From Metapseudomonas otitidis (GTDB taxonomy: Bacteria > Pseudomonadota > Gammaproteobacteria > Pseudomonadales > Pseudomonadaceae), in contig NZ_FOJP01000002.1 in assembly GCF_900111835.1 (NCBI RefSeq), forward strand, positions 239,169 to 303,168: a DNA stretch of 64,000 nucleotides. The letters are read 5' to 3'. The notes beneath the pieces are model-generated. The model did no database searches. It worked only from the letters and a program-made list of their open reading frames with translations, and was not told where the DNA came from. A program made the translations under genes and the position numbers. Of the stretch, positions 46,907-54,868 are shown one piece after another. Within the stretch, counting starts at the first letter, position 1; the number at the start of each line of letters is the position of its first letter.

Positions 46907-47950
46907 ATGAGACTGCCTCGCCTGCTCTCCGCCCTGCCGGCCGCCGTGCTGCTCGCCCTGTCCCTTTCCGGCTGCGTGCCCGAGCCCTACGTCGGCAGCC
47001 CCGGCACCATGGATGACCCGCGCTACGCGCAACTGCTGGACGAGATCGACGCCGCCCTCAAGGCCAACAAGGCCGTGGTGCTGGTGGCCGACGTGAACCC
47101 CCACAAGACCCTGAACGACGGGTTGGACATGACCCAATGGACGCCCACGGTGATCTGGCAGAACGAGCAGGACCCGACGATCACCTTCGGCCGCAGGTTC
47201 CAGACCAACGAACTGCAGCGGGATCGCAGCGCCACCTACCTGTTCAAGGCCTTCGAAGTGCACATCCTGCCGCCCGGCAAGTACCTGCTCACCGGCGGTG
47301 ACGACTACCAGATCCGTGGCGTGCTCGACGAAATCGGCGCCCGCAGCGGCCCACCCGGCTCCGGCAGCGGCCCCAACGGCACCGCGTACCTGTCCACCGA
47401 GCTGTACCGCGAGTACTACCGCGAAGACGTGTGGAAGGACGCCACCTACGGCACCGAAACCAGGAGCCAGGCCGTCTGCACCGCCGTGCACATGGCCTCA
47501 GGCGCCTGTGTCGCCTGGGGCGAACAGCAATACAGCGAGACCACCCAGCGCTCGGGGGCCGGCTACTACCAGCAGACCGACTCCCGCGACGTCCCCTCCA
47601 TCAAGGTCCAGTCGCGCCTGCCAGCCGACAAGGCCCTCGCCAGCTTCACCGTCCAGGGCGGTCAACTGCTGCTGGCCCCACGCATGCACCTGCGCACCCC
47701 GGGCTACCGATACCAGGCGTCCAAATGCCGGGCCACCGCCCCGGAAAAGGTCGAATGCCCGCTGGAGAACCTCACCGTCTACACCTGGCCCGCACCCATG
47801 GACTTCACCACCTCCCTCATCGCCCAGCGCATCCTCAGTGACAGGCACCAGGCGCTGCTGTCGCGGATCCAGCCCTTGCAGATCACCCCGCTGCGCCAGC
47901 AGGGCAAGCAGGACCCCATCTGGGGGGTACCGCTGTCGCTGACCCCGTAG
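46907..47950 (+). CDS. Lipoprotein of unknown function
   Basis: 347 residues. MRLPRLLSALPAAVLLALSLSGC gives a lipobox (LSGC). The mature part begins with VPEPYVGSPGTMDDPRYAQLL, has a beta-rich middle (AVVLVADVNPHKTLNDG, ATYLFKAFEVHILPPGKYLLTGGDDYQIRG) and several Cys that may pair late in the chain. No enzyme motif was recognised. ATG is preceded by AAGGAAC. It appears monocistronic. Confidence 0.75.
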   Translation: MRLPRLLSALPAAVLLALSLSGCVPEPYVGSPGTMDDPRYAQLLDEIDAALKANKAVVLVADVNPHKTLNDGLDMTQWTPTVIWQNEQDPTITFGRRFQTNELQRDRSATYLFKAFEVHILPPGKYLLTGGDDYQIRGVLDEIGARSGPPGSGSGPNGTAYLSTELYREYYREDVWKDATYGTETRSQAVCTAVHMASGACVAWGEQQYSETTQRSGAGYYQQTDSRDVPSIKVQSRLPADKALASFTVQGGQLLLAPRMHLRTPGYRYQASKCRATAPEKVECPLENLTVYTWPAPMDFTTSLIAQRILSDRHQALLSRIQPLQITPLRQQGKQDPIWGVPLSLTP

Positions 47951-48145
47951 GCACGGCGGGCGCAACGCGAGCGGCTCCTGTAGTCGCTCGCGGGCTCCAG
48001 GCGGGCGAGGGGCCTGGTTGCCCCATAGCCGCTCCGAAAGCGCACGGGTGACCGAGCCTCCTGCGACAAAGCCGCAGGATCGTACAAGCGCATCGCAGCG
48101 GCCCTCGCTACCCTCGCAGTTCACCCATCAGCCAGGAGCCGCGTC

Positions 48146-48520
48146 GTGCACCAGCCGACCCACCCGAGCATCAACCTGCAGCACAAGCTCTCCCTGTTCA
48201 GCGAACAGTGGACCCCGAAAGTCATCGCCGAAATGAACGACTACCAGTTCAAGGTCGTGCGCATCGAAGGCGACTTCATCTGGCATTCCCACGCCGACAC
48301 CGACGAAGCCTTCCTGGTGATCGAAGGCCAGTTGCGCATCGACCTCCGCGACGGCGCCGTCCTGCTCGGCCCCGGTGAGCTGTACGTCGTGCCCAAGGGC
48401 GTCGAACACAAGCCCTATGCCGAACGCGAAGTGAAGATGCTGCTCATCGAACCCCGTGGCGTAATCAACACCGGCGAAGAAGGCGGTGAACGCACCGCCC
48501 AGAACGACGTCTGGATCTGA
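48146..48520 (+). CDS. Cupin-domain protein
   Basis: A single-domain cupin of 124 residues. The start is GTG 48146 with CAGGAG upstream. The metal-site motif 1 reads WHSHADTDEAFLVIEGQLRIDL and motif 2 reads GPGELYVVPKGVEHKPYA, giving His, His, Glu and His as ligands. Such stand-alone cupins can be isomerases or dioxygenases; nothing here fixes the activity. Confidence 0.88.
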   Translation: MHQPTHPSINLQHKLSLFSEQWTPKVIAEMNDYQFKVVRIEGDFIWHSHADTDEAFLVIEGQLRIDLRDGAVLLGPGELYVVPKGVEHKPYAEREVKMLLIEPRGVINTGEEGGERTAQNDVWI

Positions 48521-48536
48521 CTGCCTGCCAGCCCGT

Positions 48537-48558
48537 CCCGGGCTGAAGCCCGGGCTAC
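48537..48558 (-). repeat. Dispersed palindromic repeat copy
   Basis: Inverse copy of the tagcccgggcttcagcccgg element, 16 bp after the cupin stop. It can form a stem and may act as a terminator. Confidence 0.8.
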
Positions 48559-48671
48559 CCCCACCATCCAGCGCGCGCAAACGCCCCAATACCGGCCGAG
48601 GAGAGGCCTTACCGAAGCGAAGCGGCACGCCTACACTCCAAGCCCAATTCCACGCGGCAAGGAGGCCCGGC

Positions 48672-49067
48672 ATGGGCGACCTCACCTTCACCGGCGGCTG
48701 CCTCTGCGGTGCCATCCGTTTCAGCGCGCGCCTTCCCGAGCACGATGTAAGCGTGCACACCTGCTCTTGCCTCACCTGCCAGCGTCATTCCGGCAGCCTC
48801 ACCCTGTGCTGGCTGGAACTGCCCAAGGCCGCCATCACCTGGACCGGCCCCGACGGCGAGCCCGCCCGCTACCGCTCCTCCGCCCAGTCTTCCCGTGCGT
48901 TCTGCCGGCACTGCGGCAGCACCCTCGGCGCCCTGGACGACGGCGACACCCTCGGCCTGCTGCTCGGCAGCCTCGACGACAACCACCACCCCGCGCTTGC
49001 ACCGACCGCTCACGCCTTCGTCGACCGCCGGCCAGCCTGGTGGCACCTGTCGGCCAGCGACGCCTGA
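48672..49067 (+). CDS. GFA / CENP-V family zinc protein
   Basis: 131 residues with the GFA fold: GGCLCGAIRFSAR at the N-terminus (first Cys pair), HTCSCLTCQRHSGS (central cluster) and FCRHCGSTLG (final pair). The set of Cys binds two zinc ions. The family is named after glutathione-dependent formaldehyde activation, but most members have no proven activity. AAGGAGG precedes ATG 48672. Confidence 0.9.
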   Translation: MGDLTFTGGCLCGAIRFSARLPEHDVSVHTCSCLTCQRHSGSLTLCWLELPKAAITWTGPDGEPARYRSSAQSSRAFCRHCGSTLGALDDGDTLGLLLGSLDDNHHPALAPTAHAFVDRRPAWWHLSASDA

Positions 49068-49119
49068 GGCTCAAAGGCAAGGCTCACCCCACCCACATAC
49101 TGCGAAGGATTTCCAGCCC

Positions 49120-49830
49120 ATGCAGAGATACAACAAGGAATTTCGGGATGACGTGCTCGGCTTCCTGCTGCGCTACCCCCTGCAGATCGGTACCAAGGGT
49201 GAGTGGGGTACGGACATGTTTCTGTTGCGGCTTGATGAACACAAGGTGGCCGAATTTGATATCCGCGCTGGCAGTTCAGGTGTCGAACTGGTGCGTCATC
49301 TAAAGCAAGGTACTGAGCCCCAGTCGGGGGCTGAAGCACCTTTGAGGGGGTATTGGGTGGACTACGCCCCTGGTGCTGTTGCGGTCACCAGCATCGCTGA
49401 GCGAAGGGCCGACTTCGTCTTCACTTCGATGCTCACAGGGTGCTACATCGCGGTTGGCGCACAACAGGTCGCTCATGTCGCAGCTGATCTGAAGAATGGC
49501 AACGGCCTATTCGCAAAGCGCGCTGCATCGGTCGTCAAACTGGACAGTTCCATCGAGGTGGGTTTCGACTCCAGGCTGTCGCTGGATTGGGATGCGGAGA
49601 ACAACCAATACAAGCAGGATTACCTCGAATACACCTTCGTTGGTGCATTCGTGGGGGGGGGTCTGGAGGTGGTACGTCCAGTGCCATACGCGCTTCGGAT
49701 TCGGAAATGTGAAGCTCTGCAATATCCACTCCGACAGGCCTGCTCCGGCCATGCAATTGGTCGACATGCACTTCGGCTGAAACACCTCGCTCACCCAGTG
49801 GCAGCGAACCCATTCGCGATGCGCTCTTAG
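49120..49830 (+). CDS. Hypothetical protein with atypical composition and G9 run
   Basis: 236 residues in the longest frame from ATG 49120, preceded by CGAAGGA. Sequences such as MQRYNKEFRDDVLGFLLRYPLQIGTKGEWGTDMFLL and ERRADFVFTSMLTGCYIAVGAQQ look like a real protein, but no family was recognised. Codon use is visibly less GC-rich than in neighbours. Nine Gs at 49653-49661 sit where the frame loses its natural look: downstream, the frame of 49496-49780 (ending APAMQLVDMHFG) looks equally natural. A frameshift, a phase-variable tract or a sequencing error is possible. Confidence 0.5.
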   Translation: MQRYNKEFRDDVLGFLLRYPLQIGTKGEWGTDMFLLRLDEHKVAEFDIRAGSSGVELVRHLKQGTEPQSGAEAPLRGYWVDYAPGAVAVTSIAERRADFVFTSMLTGCYIAVGAQQVAHVAADLKNGNGLFAKRAASVVKLDSSIEVGFDSRLSLDWDAENNQYKQDYLEYTFVGAFVGGGLEVVRPVPYALRIRKCEALQYPLRQACSGHAIGRHALRLKHLAHPVAANPFAMRS

Positions 49831-50070
49831 CCCGGGCTTCAGCCCGGGAGCGAACCTGCACGCACCAACGTCCCACAGCCCCCACACACGGCATGGCACC
49901 CGTAGGATGCGGTGAGCTCAGCGAACCGCATCAACCCCAAGCCGCGCCGACCGTCCCACCGCCATGCCCAGCTCACACCAAACGGTGGACCGATAAAGCG
50001 CGGTCCACCCTACGCCCCGCCCACCCGCGTCACCCCGCAAAACCGCCCGCACCCATCCCACCACCCCAAA
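49828..50070. repeat. Non-coding stretch with two dispersed repeats
   Basis: It contains one tagcccgggcttcagcccgg copy (49828-49848), one gtaggatgcggtgagctc copy (49902-49932) and a stem built from ggtggaccgataaagcgcgg and its complement near 49985-50015. No gene was seen. Confidence 0.7.
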
Positions 50071-50072
50071 TG

Positions 50073-50095
50073 AAAACGGGCCCCGAAGGGCCCGT
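50073..50095 (-). terminator. Terminator of the BRO-N gene
   Basis: An 8-bp stem, acgggccc / gggcccgt, with a 4-nt loop, followed on the minus strand by TTTTCA. It lies 12 bp beyond the stop of the minus-strand gene. Confidence 0.85.
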
Positions 50096-50106
50096 CTGTC
50101 AGCGAT

Positions 50107-50607
50107 CTACCAGGGCGCTTGCCGCCAACTGGCGTCGGTGCGCAATGCCGGCTCGTCGAGGCTGGCGAGGAAGACCGGCAGGTCCTGCCGGTTGATCCAG
50201 ACATCCCCCTGCCAGCTCAACACGTTGATCGGCTGGTTGGCCCAGCACATGTAGGCCCGGCGGGGCGCCGCCTCTGCATCCCGATGGCGGTCGTGCAGCG
50301 TCGGCACCACCTGCTCGCTCAGCCACTGGCTGATGGCCCGGTGCTCCGGGTGATGGAAGCGGTACAGCGCCTGGTAGGCCCCGGCATCGCTGATCACCTC
50401 CACCTCCTCGCGGGCGCCGGACTGGTGCAGCAGGAACAGCGCCCGCCGGTGGTGAGGGTCCACCCGCTGGGGCAGGCGATAGGGGCGCAGCGCACCGATC
50501 AGCCGCGCGAAATCCTCGGCGACGAACCAGGGGCGGTTATCGACCATCACGGCACGGAGTTGGTAGGCGTAGCGCAGAAAAACAACGGGGGTATATGCGT
50601 CTTGCAT
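50107..50607 (-). CDS. BRO-N domain protein (phage antirepressor-like)
   Basis: 166 residues. MQDAYTPVVFLRYAYQLRAVMVDNRPWFVAEDFARLIGALRPY is the BRO/antirepressor N-terminal DNA-binding fold, continued by VEVISDAGAYQALYRFHHPEHRAISQWLSEQVVPTLHD. The C-terminal part (NVLSWQGDVWINRQDLPVFLASLDEPAL) is not the usual phage KilAC or Ant domain. TAGGAG precedes the ATG. Although this family is often phage-borne, no phage gene is nearby; relatives occur as single chromosomal genes in Pseudomonas. It may be an orphaned or domesticated regulator. Confidence 0.83.
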   Translation of the reverse strand: MQDAYTPVVFLRYAYQLRAVMVDNRPWFVAEDFARLIGALRPYRLPQRVDPHHRRALFLLHQSGAREEVEVISDAGAYQALYRFHHPEHRAISQWLSEQVVPTLHDRHRDAEAAPRRAYMCWANQPINVLSWQGDVWINRQDLPVFLASLDEPALRTDASWRQAPW

Positions 50608-50981
50608 GGTGAAGCTCCTATCGGTTGGTTCAGGAGCTGCCACTATTCGCTGTCAAACGAAGGGTGGCAGACCGCGCGGGGTTGACAGACCGGCGATAGG
50701 ACCCGGCAGACCCGAGGGTCTCCCCACGCGATCTGCCATAGAGCAATGCAGTTAAAACTGCATGCGTGCACGTACCTGCAAAAAACGTTCGCCGTTTCTC
50801 GCATGCACCATGCGGCGCAATCGCGCCTATCAGAGCGGGCTGTCAAACCCGGTCGCGGGATTTACCGCGACCGGCGAAGGATAGGGAGGTGGGGCGGGGA
50901 GGGCAAGCACGCAGAGGATTCAAGGGGGGCGTGTAGGGTGGGCTTCAGCCCACCGTCTTGAAGTCCGCGTCGTACCAAGGG
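50608..50981. promoter_or_regulatory. 374-bp non-coding stretch upstream of BRO-N with an 18-bp palindrome
   Basis: A palindrome atgcagttaaaactgcat (50746-50763, 8-bp arms, 2-bp spacer) lies about 140 bp before the BRO-N start and is a good operator candidate. A diverged gtagggtgggcttcagccca repeat (50933-50954) lies near the DUF6896-like gene. A facing pair of segments around 50670-50720 is GC-rich without clear meaning. No gene was seen. Confidence 0.6.
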
Positions 50982-51386
50982 TCAGGAGCGTTTCAGGTAA
51001 TAGAGGATGTACCCCGAGTACACCAATTCACCGCGCTCCACTGCCGCCTTGAAGCAGGCGATCAAGGCGCTTTCATCGTCGAATCCGTAATCCCGAAGCC
51101 GTGAGCCAGCAAAGCCCGCCAGACGCCACGCTTCTACACCGTCGATTTCACCGTTGTCGCCAAAATCGAAATCCACGGCGATTCCGGATGACAGCCGAGC
51201 CGCGCAGCCATACCCGTGTTTGAAGTAGGGGATGCCACCGGCCAGTTCGCCCCGTTGCTCCATGTCGTTGCCGGCCCAGTCGTCATTGGAGGCTGGCAGC
51301 TGAAGGCCAGAGCGTTGCATCGCGTCGATCACTTCACGAACGGCGGCCTGGTAGTCGGCGATCAAGCGGGCAAGTCGAGTGTCCAT
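50982..51386 (-). CDS. DUF6896-like hypothetical protein
   Basis: 134 residues. The middle IPYFKHGYGCAARLSSGIAVDFDFGDNGEIDGVEAWRLAGF resembles DUF6896 proteins, a small family seen as stand-alone genes and in toxin/immunity neighbourhoods. The end is VERGELVYSGYILYYLKRS. No toxin gene is adjacent. Function is unknown; the family call rests on pattern memory. Confidence 0.6.
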   Translation of the reverse strand: MDTRLARLIADYQAAVREVIDAMQRSGLQLPASNDDWAGNDMEQRGELAGGIPYFKHGYGCAARLSSGIAVDFDFGDNGEIDGVEAWRLAGFAGSRLRDYGFDDESALIACFKAAVERGELVYSGYILYYLKRS

Positions 51387-51495
51387 GGGCTTCCGAGGCA
51401 GGAATGAAGGCGGGGCGGGAGTCTACCAATCAGTTACCAACCCGTGTGGCGCTGACTGGCTGACTCCCATGGTTCAGCCAGTCGTTGCCCTGTTC

Positions 51496-52656
51496 CTACG
51501 GCTTCACTCCGTCCCCGTCCTTTGCAACCCCATTCCTTTCATGCCGATACGCACTCACCGCCTCATACACCGCTTTACGCAGGCGGTTGATGCCGCCGAT
51601 GGGGCGGTGCTCGGGGAGGGCGTGCCAGGGGTTGAAGGAGAGGTTGTCGCAGAATTCGTTCTGCTCGCGGCTATCGAAGTCCTGGGCGGGGACCTTGATG
51701 GTCGCGACGGTCTGGAAGGGGGAGATCTTCTCGCTCCATTCCACGCTGGTGTCCTCGATGGGCATGTAGTGCTGCGGGTTCTGCACCTGCACCTGGAGGG
51801 CGAAGCAGGCCGGTACGCGGTCGAGGGAGAGGCGCTGGTACAGGGCGTTGCGCAGGAAGTTGGGCAGGTCGGTGTTCTGCTTGGGCAGGGTGTATTCGGG
51901 GCAGGCCTGCGGGTCGGGGATGACGCGGTACTTGATGTTGGCCTGGCCCAGCTTGTACGGGGAGACGGAGCTGTAGACGGTGTCGGTGGGGCTGTCCGGG
52001 GCCGGGGCGAGGGTCTGCAGGGCGATCAGCATGTGGCGGATCTCCCAGGTGCGCGGGTCGAGGCTGGGGAAGAAGGCGCCGACCTTCTGGCCGTTGGCCT
52101 GGGCTTCGAAGTTGCTGCGGTACTCGGCCACATCGCGGATGAAGAACACCGGGTGGTTGAACATGACGAAGTCCTGCTCGTTGGCGTGGGCCGGGCTGGG
52201 CATGAGCTTCTGGCCGGGCACGTCGAGCAGCTTGATGGCCATGCCGCGTGCGTCGCGGGTGCTGTCGAACTGCGGGTAGGCGTTGCCGTTGGAGAGGCGC
52301 ATCCAGGCCTGCCAGGTCTTGCCCGGTTCGGCGAGCACGCCGGCGCGCAGGTCGGCGGCCAGGTCGGGCACCACGGTGACCTCGGCCTTCACGCAGCCGT
52401 GGGCCTTGGCGTGGGCGTCCCGCAGGACGCGGGTGTTGTCGCGGTGCTGCTCCACCACGCGCATGGCGTCTTCGATGATGGCGCGGGCATCGGCCGCTTC
52501 GGTGGGCGGGATCTGCTCCTCGGTGGAGACGGGGCCGGAAAACTTCCAGCTGTAGTAGAGGCTGCCGATGCCCCAGCCGATGAGGCCGACGGCGGCGGTG
52601 ATGAAGAGGAGCCTGCCGAGCAGGCGTCCGAGCCAGAGCCATAAACGTTTGAGCAT
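51496..52656 (-). CDS. Catalase-like haem protein, membrane-anchored
   Basis: 386 residues. An N-terminal hydrophobic helix (LFITAAVGLIGWGIGSLYY) anchors it, facing the periplasm. The catalase fold is truncated, as in the SrpA/catalase-like group: AHAKAHGCVKAEVTVVPD carries the distal His, and WMRLSNGNAYPQFDSTRDARGMAIKLLDVPG and QDFVMFNHPVFFIRDVAEY follow. It lies 81 bp after the dihaem cytochrome gene, with AAGGA upstream, so the two are likely one operon. Peroxidase rather than true catalase activity is common in this group; activity here is inferred. Confidence 0.87.
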   Translation of the reverse strand: MLKRLWLWLGRLLGRLLFITAAVGLIGWGIGSLYYSWKFSGPVSTEEQIPPTEAADARAIIEDAMRVVEQHRDNTRVLRDAHAKAHGCVKAEVTVVPDLAADLRAGVLAEPGKTWQAWMRLSNGNAYPQFDSTRDARGMAIKLLDVPGQKLMPSPAHANEQDFVMFNHPVFFIRDVAEYRSNFEAQANGQKVGAFFPSLDPRTWEIRHMLIALQTLAPAPDSPTDTVYSSVSPYKLGQANIKYRVIPDPQACPEYTLPKQNTDLPNFLRNALYQRLSLDRVPACFALQVQVQNPQHYMPIEDTSVEWSEKISPFQTVATIKVPAQDFDSREQNEFCDNLSFNPWHALPEHRPIGGINRLRKAVYEAVSAYRHERNGVAKDGDGVKP

Positions 52657-52737
52657 GAGCGCTTGGTCCTTGTTGTTGGCTTGCCCGCAGGCGGGTGGTT
52701 CTGGGTGGGCGCAGGCCCGCCGGTGGCGGGCCCTGGC

Positions 52738-54612
52738 TCAGCCCTGGCAGTTCGGCCCGGGCGTCCAGGGGCGCACGGGCTCCGGGGTGAGCTGCGATTC
52801 GAGGCGTTCGTTGCCCAGCACCTTGAGGTATTCGATCAGCGCCAGGCGTTCGTCCGGCGAGAGGGCGCGGCCGATCACGCCGTTGCCCCGGCAGCCGTCG
52901 CGGAATTCGTGGCCGCTGTTGTGGTTGCCGGTGATGCGGGTGTCGAAGAGGAAACCGCCGGGGAAGGCTTCGGTGCGGAAGCCGGCGAACTGCGGGTCGT
53001 ACTCGAAGTTGCCGACGTAGAAGGTGGTGGCGCGCTCGTACACCGGGGAGAGCAGCTGGAAGATCGTCGGCACCGAGCCGTTGTGCAGGAAGGGTGGGGT
53101 GGCCCAGATGCCGTCCAGCGGGCGGGCCTTGTAGGCGCGCAGTTCACGCACGCCGATGGGCAGGCCGTAGCCGTCCATCTGCTTGCGCTCTTCGCCGCTG
53201 ATGCCGGCCTGTTCGTAGGCGCGGTTCTCGACGTAGGCGGTGAGGTAGGCCAGGCCCTTGGCGCTGGAGATCTTGGCGAAGTCGATGTCCTTGAGGTCGG
53301 CGCCGAACAGGCGCACGTCGAGCTGGGCGAGCTGCTCCTTGGTCCAGCCGAGCTTGGTCACGTCGAAGCGGTGGTCGGCGATGTTGTCGGCGGTGGTGGG
53401 GTCGGTGCCGATCTCCTGGGTGCTGATCATGCGCATCTTCCACTCCGGGTCACGGGCGGGGGCCAGGCGCTTGTCTTCCGGCTGCGGGTTGGGGGCGTGG
53501 CAGTAGGCGCAGTTCTCGGCGAACAGGGCGCGGCCCTTGCTGGCGCGGGGCAGGTCGATCTTGCCGAGCACCTCTTCCGGCCAGGTCGGCGGTTTGAGGC
53601 GCTTGAGGGTCTCTTCCAGGGTGTACAGGTCACGCACGCGGGTGCTGGAGCTGTAGCGCTGGTCGAGGGGCACGGGCTGGCCGTTCTCCTCGTGCAGGGT
53701 GAGGCTGGCGCCCACGCCGAGGGATTCGCCGATGTTGCGCGCCATGGGCTGCATGGCGGAGCCGTTCCACTGCACCCAGTCGAACTTCCAGATGTCCCAC
53801 ACCTGCGGGTAGCTCACCGGGGCGTTGGCGATGCGGTAGTTGGACGGGTCGATGGCGTCGCCGAACACGCTGTTGGCGATGCGGCCGAAGGCGTCGGTGC
53901 GGCCGAAGCCTTCCTGGGTGGGGTAGAGGCCGCGGTGGGTGTCGTTCCAGGCGGTGCCCAGCAGGCGGTCGAGCACATCCTTGAAGTCGCGGCGCAGTTC
54001 GTCCTTGCCCTTGGGGTACTCCTCGCCGAGCACGGTCTTGGCGAAGCGGTTGAACTTGAGCGGGTTGTAGTAGGTGAAGGCCATGCTCATGCCCAGCGCC
54101 TGGCCGAAGCCGCCGCCCTTGAGGGTGGGCACGGTGGAGGCGAGGGAGTGCAGGGCGGCACCGCCGTCGATGCGGATGGCCTGGCCTTTGTAGTGCAGCT
54201 CGCCGGTGTGGCAGGCGGAGCAGGTGATGTCCAGGTACTGCTGGCCGGTGTCGTTGTCTTCGTGCCGGGCGAAGCCCACGGGCAGGTTGCCGGGGTTCAG
54301 TTCGGTGGGCTGCTGTTGCGGGTCGACGAGGAAGCCGAAGCGGGCGAGGTAATCGGGGCGGGCGAACTTCTCGCTGGAGAAGGGCAGCTCCAGCGCGGTG
54401 AACCAGTCGTAGCGCAGGCCCTTAACCGTGGTGCCCTGGGGCGTGTAGTAGTAGGTCTGGCGGGATTGCGCGTCCCATTGGTCGAGGTAGTTGACCTTCT
54501 CCGGCGCCTGGTAGGCGGGGAGGTTGGGGTTGGCGATGTAATAGAGGACGACGGCGAGCCCCGCGAGCAGGAGCAGAACCAACAGGATCAGTGCACGGCG
54601 GAGAATGCGCAT
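52738..54612 (-). CDS. RoxA-like dihaem cytochrome c
   Basis: 624 residues, exported through a N-terminal anchor (LILLVLLLLAGLAVVLYYI). Two haem c sites are seen: C131-S-A-C-H135 and C368-A-Y-C-H372. The long insert between them with RNIGESLGVG, IWKFDWVQWNGSAMQPMARN and the later region (PPFLHNGSVPTIFQLLSP) are those of the RoxA/MauG/dihaem peroxidase superfamily. RoxA cleaves polyisoprene oxidatively; most relatives have no known substrate. It heads an operon with the catalase-like protein and is divergent from the AAA+ regulator. A partial dyad (gccaa-N12-ttggc, 54654-54675) lies in the promoter. Confidence 0.85.
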   Translation of the reverse strand: MRILRRALILLVLLLLAGLAVVLYYIANPNLPAYQAPEKVNYLDQWDAQSRQTYYYTPQGTTVKGLRYDWFTALELPFSSEKFARPDYLARFGFLVDPQQQPTELNPGNLPVGFARHEDNDTGQQYLDITCSACHTGELHYKGQAIRIDGGAALHSLASTVPTLKGGGFGQALGMSMAFTYYNPLKFNRFAKTVLGEEYPKGKDELRRDFKDVLDRLLGTAWNDTHRGLYPTQEGFGRTDAFGRIANSVFGDAIDPSNYRIANAPVSYPQVWDIWKFDWVQWNGSAMQPMARNIGESLGVGASLTLHEENGQPVPLDQRYSSSTRVRDLYTLEETLKRLKPPTWPEEVLGKIDLPRASKGRALFAENCAYCHAPNPQPEDKRLAPARDPEWKMRMISTQEIGTDPTTADNIADHRFDVTKLGWTKEQLAQLDVRLFGADLKDIDFAKISSAKGLAYLTAYVENRAYEQAGISGEERKQMDGYGLPIGVRELRAYKARPLDGIWATPPFLHNGSVPTIFQLLSPVYERATTFYVGNFEYDPQFAGFRTEAFPGGFLFDTRITGNHNSGHEFRDGCRGNGVIGRALSPDERLALIEYLKVLGNERLESQLTPEPVRPWTPGPNCQG

Positions 54613-54868
54613 TCGATACTTCCTTGTACGCTTGTTGGAATTTCGTACGTTATGCCAATCAATTCCTAGGTTGGCAAGGTGCTATTACGTTCGTTTGTAA
54701 GGCCTATTTCCTGCGGGTATTCACGGCTCTTTCCTTCATAGCTTTTCGCGATAGCAGTTATGGAGAAGGGTTCCATGACGCGTCAAAGTTCTTGCTAGCG
54801 TTACGGATAGACGCGCCAACACGTTGTTTTTATTGAATAATTCAAAAAATTGGCGCCAAGGACGGGAT

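Noticed and set aside
54613-54868. Sigma-54 promoter for the cytochrome operon (ttggcataa on the minus strand)
   Set aside because: There is no matching GC pair 12 bases downstream, and the adjacent regulator lacks the GAFTGA loop.
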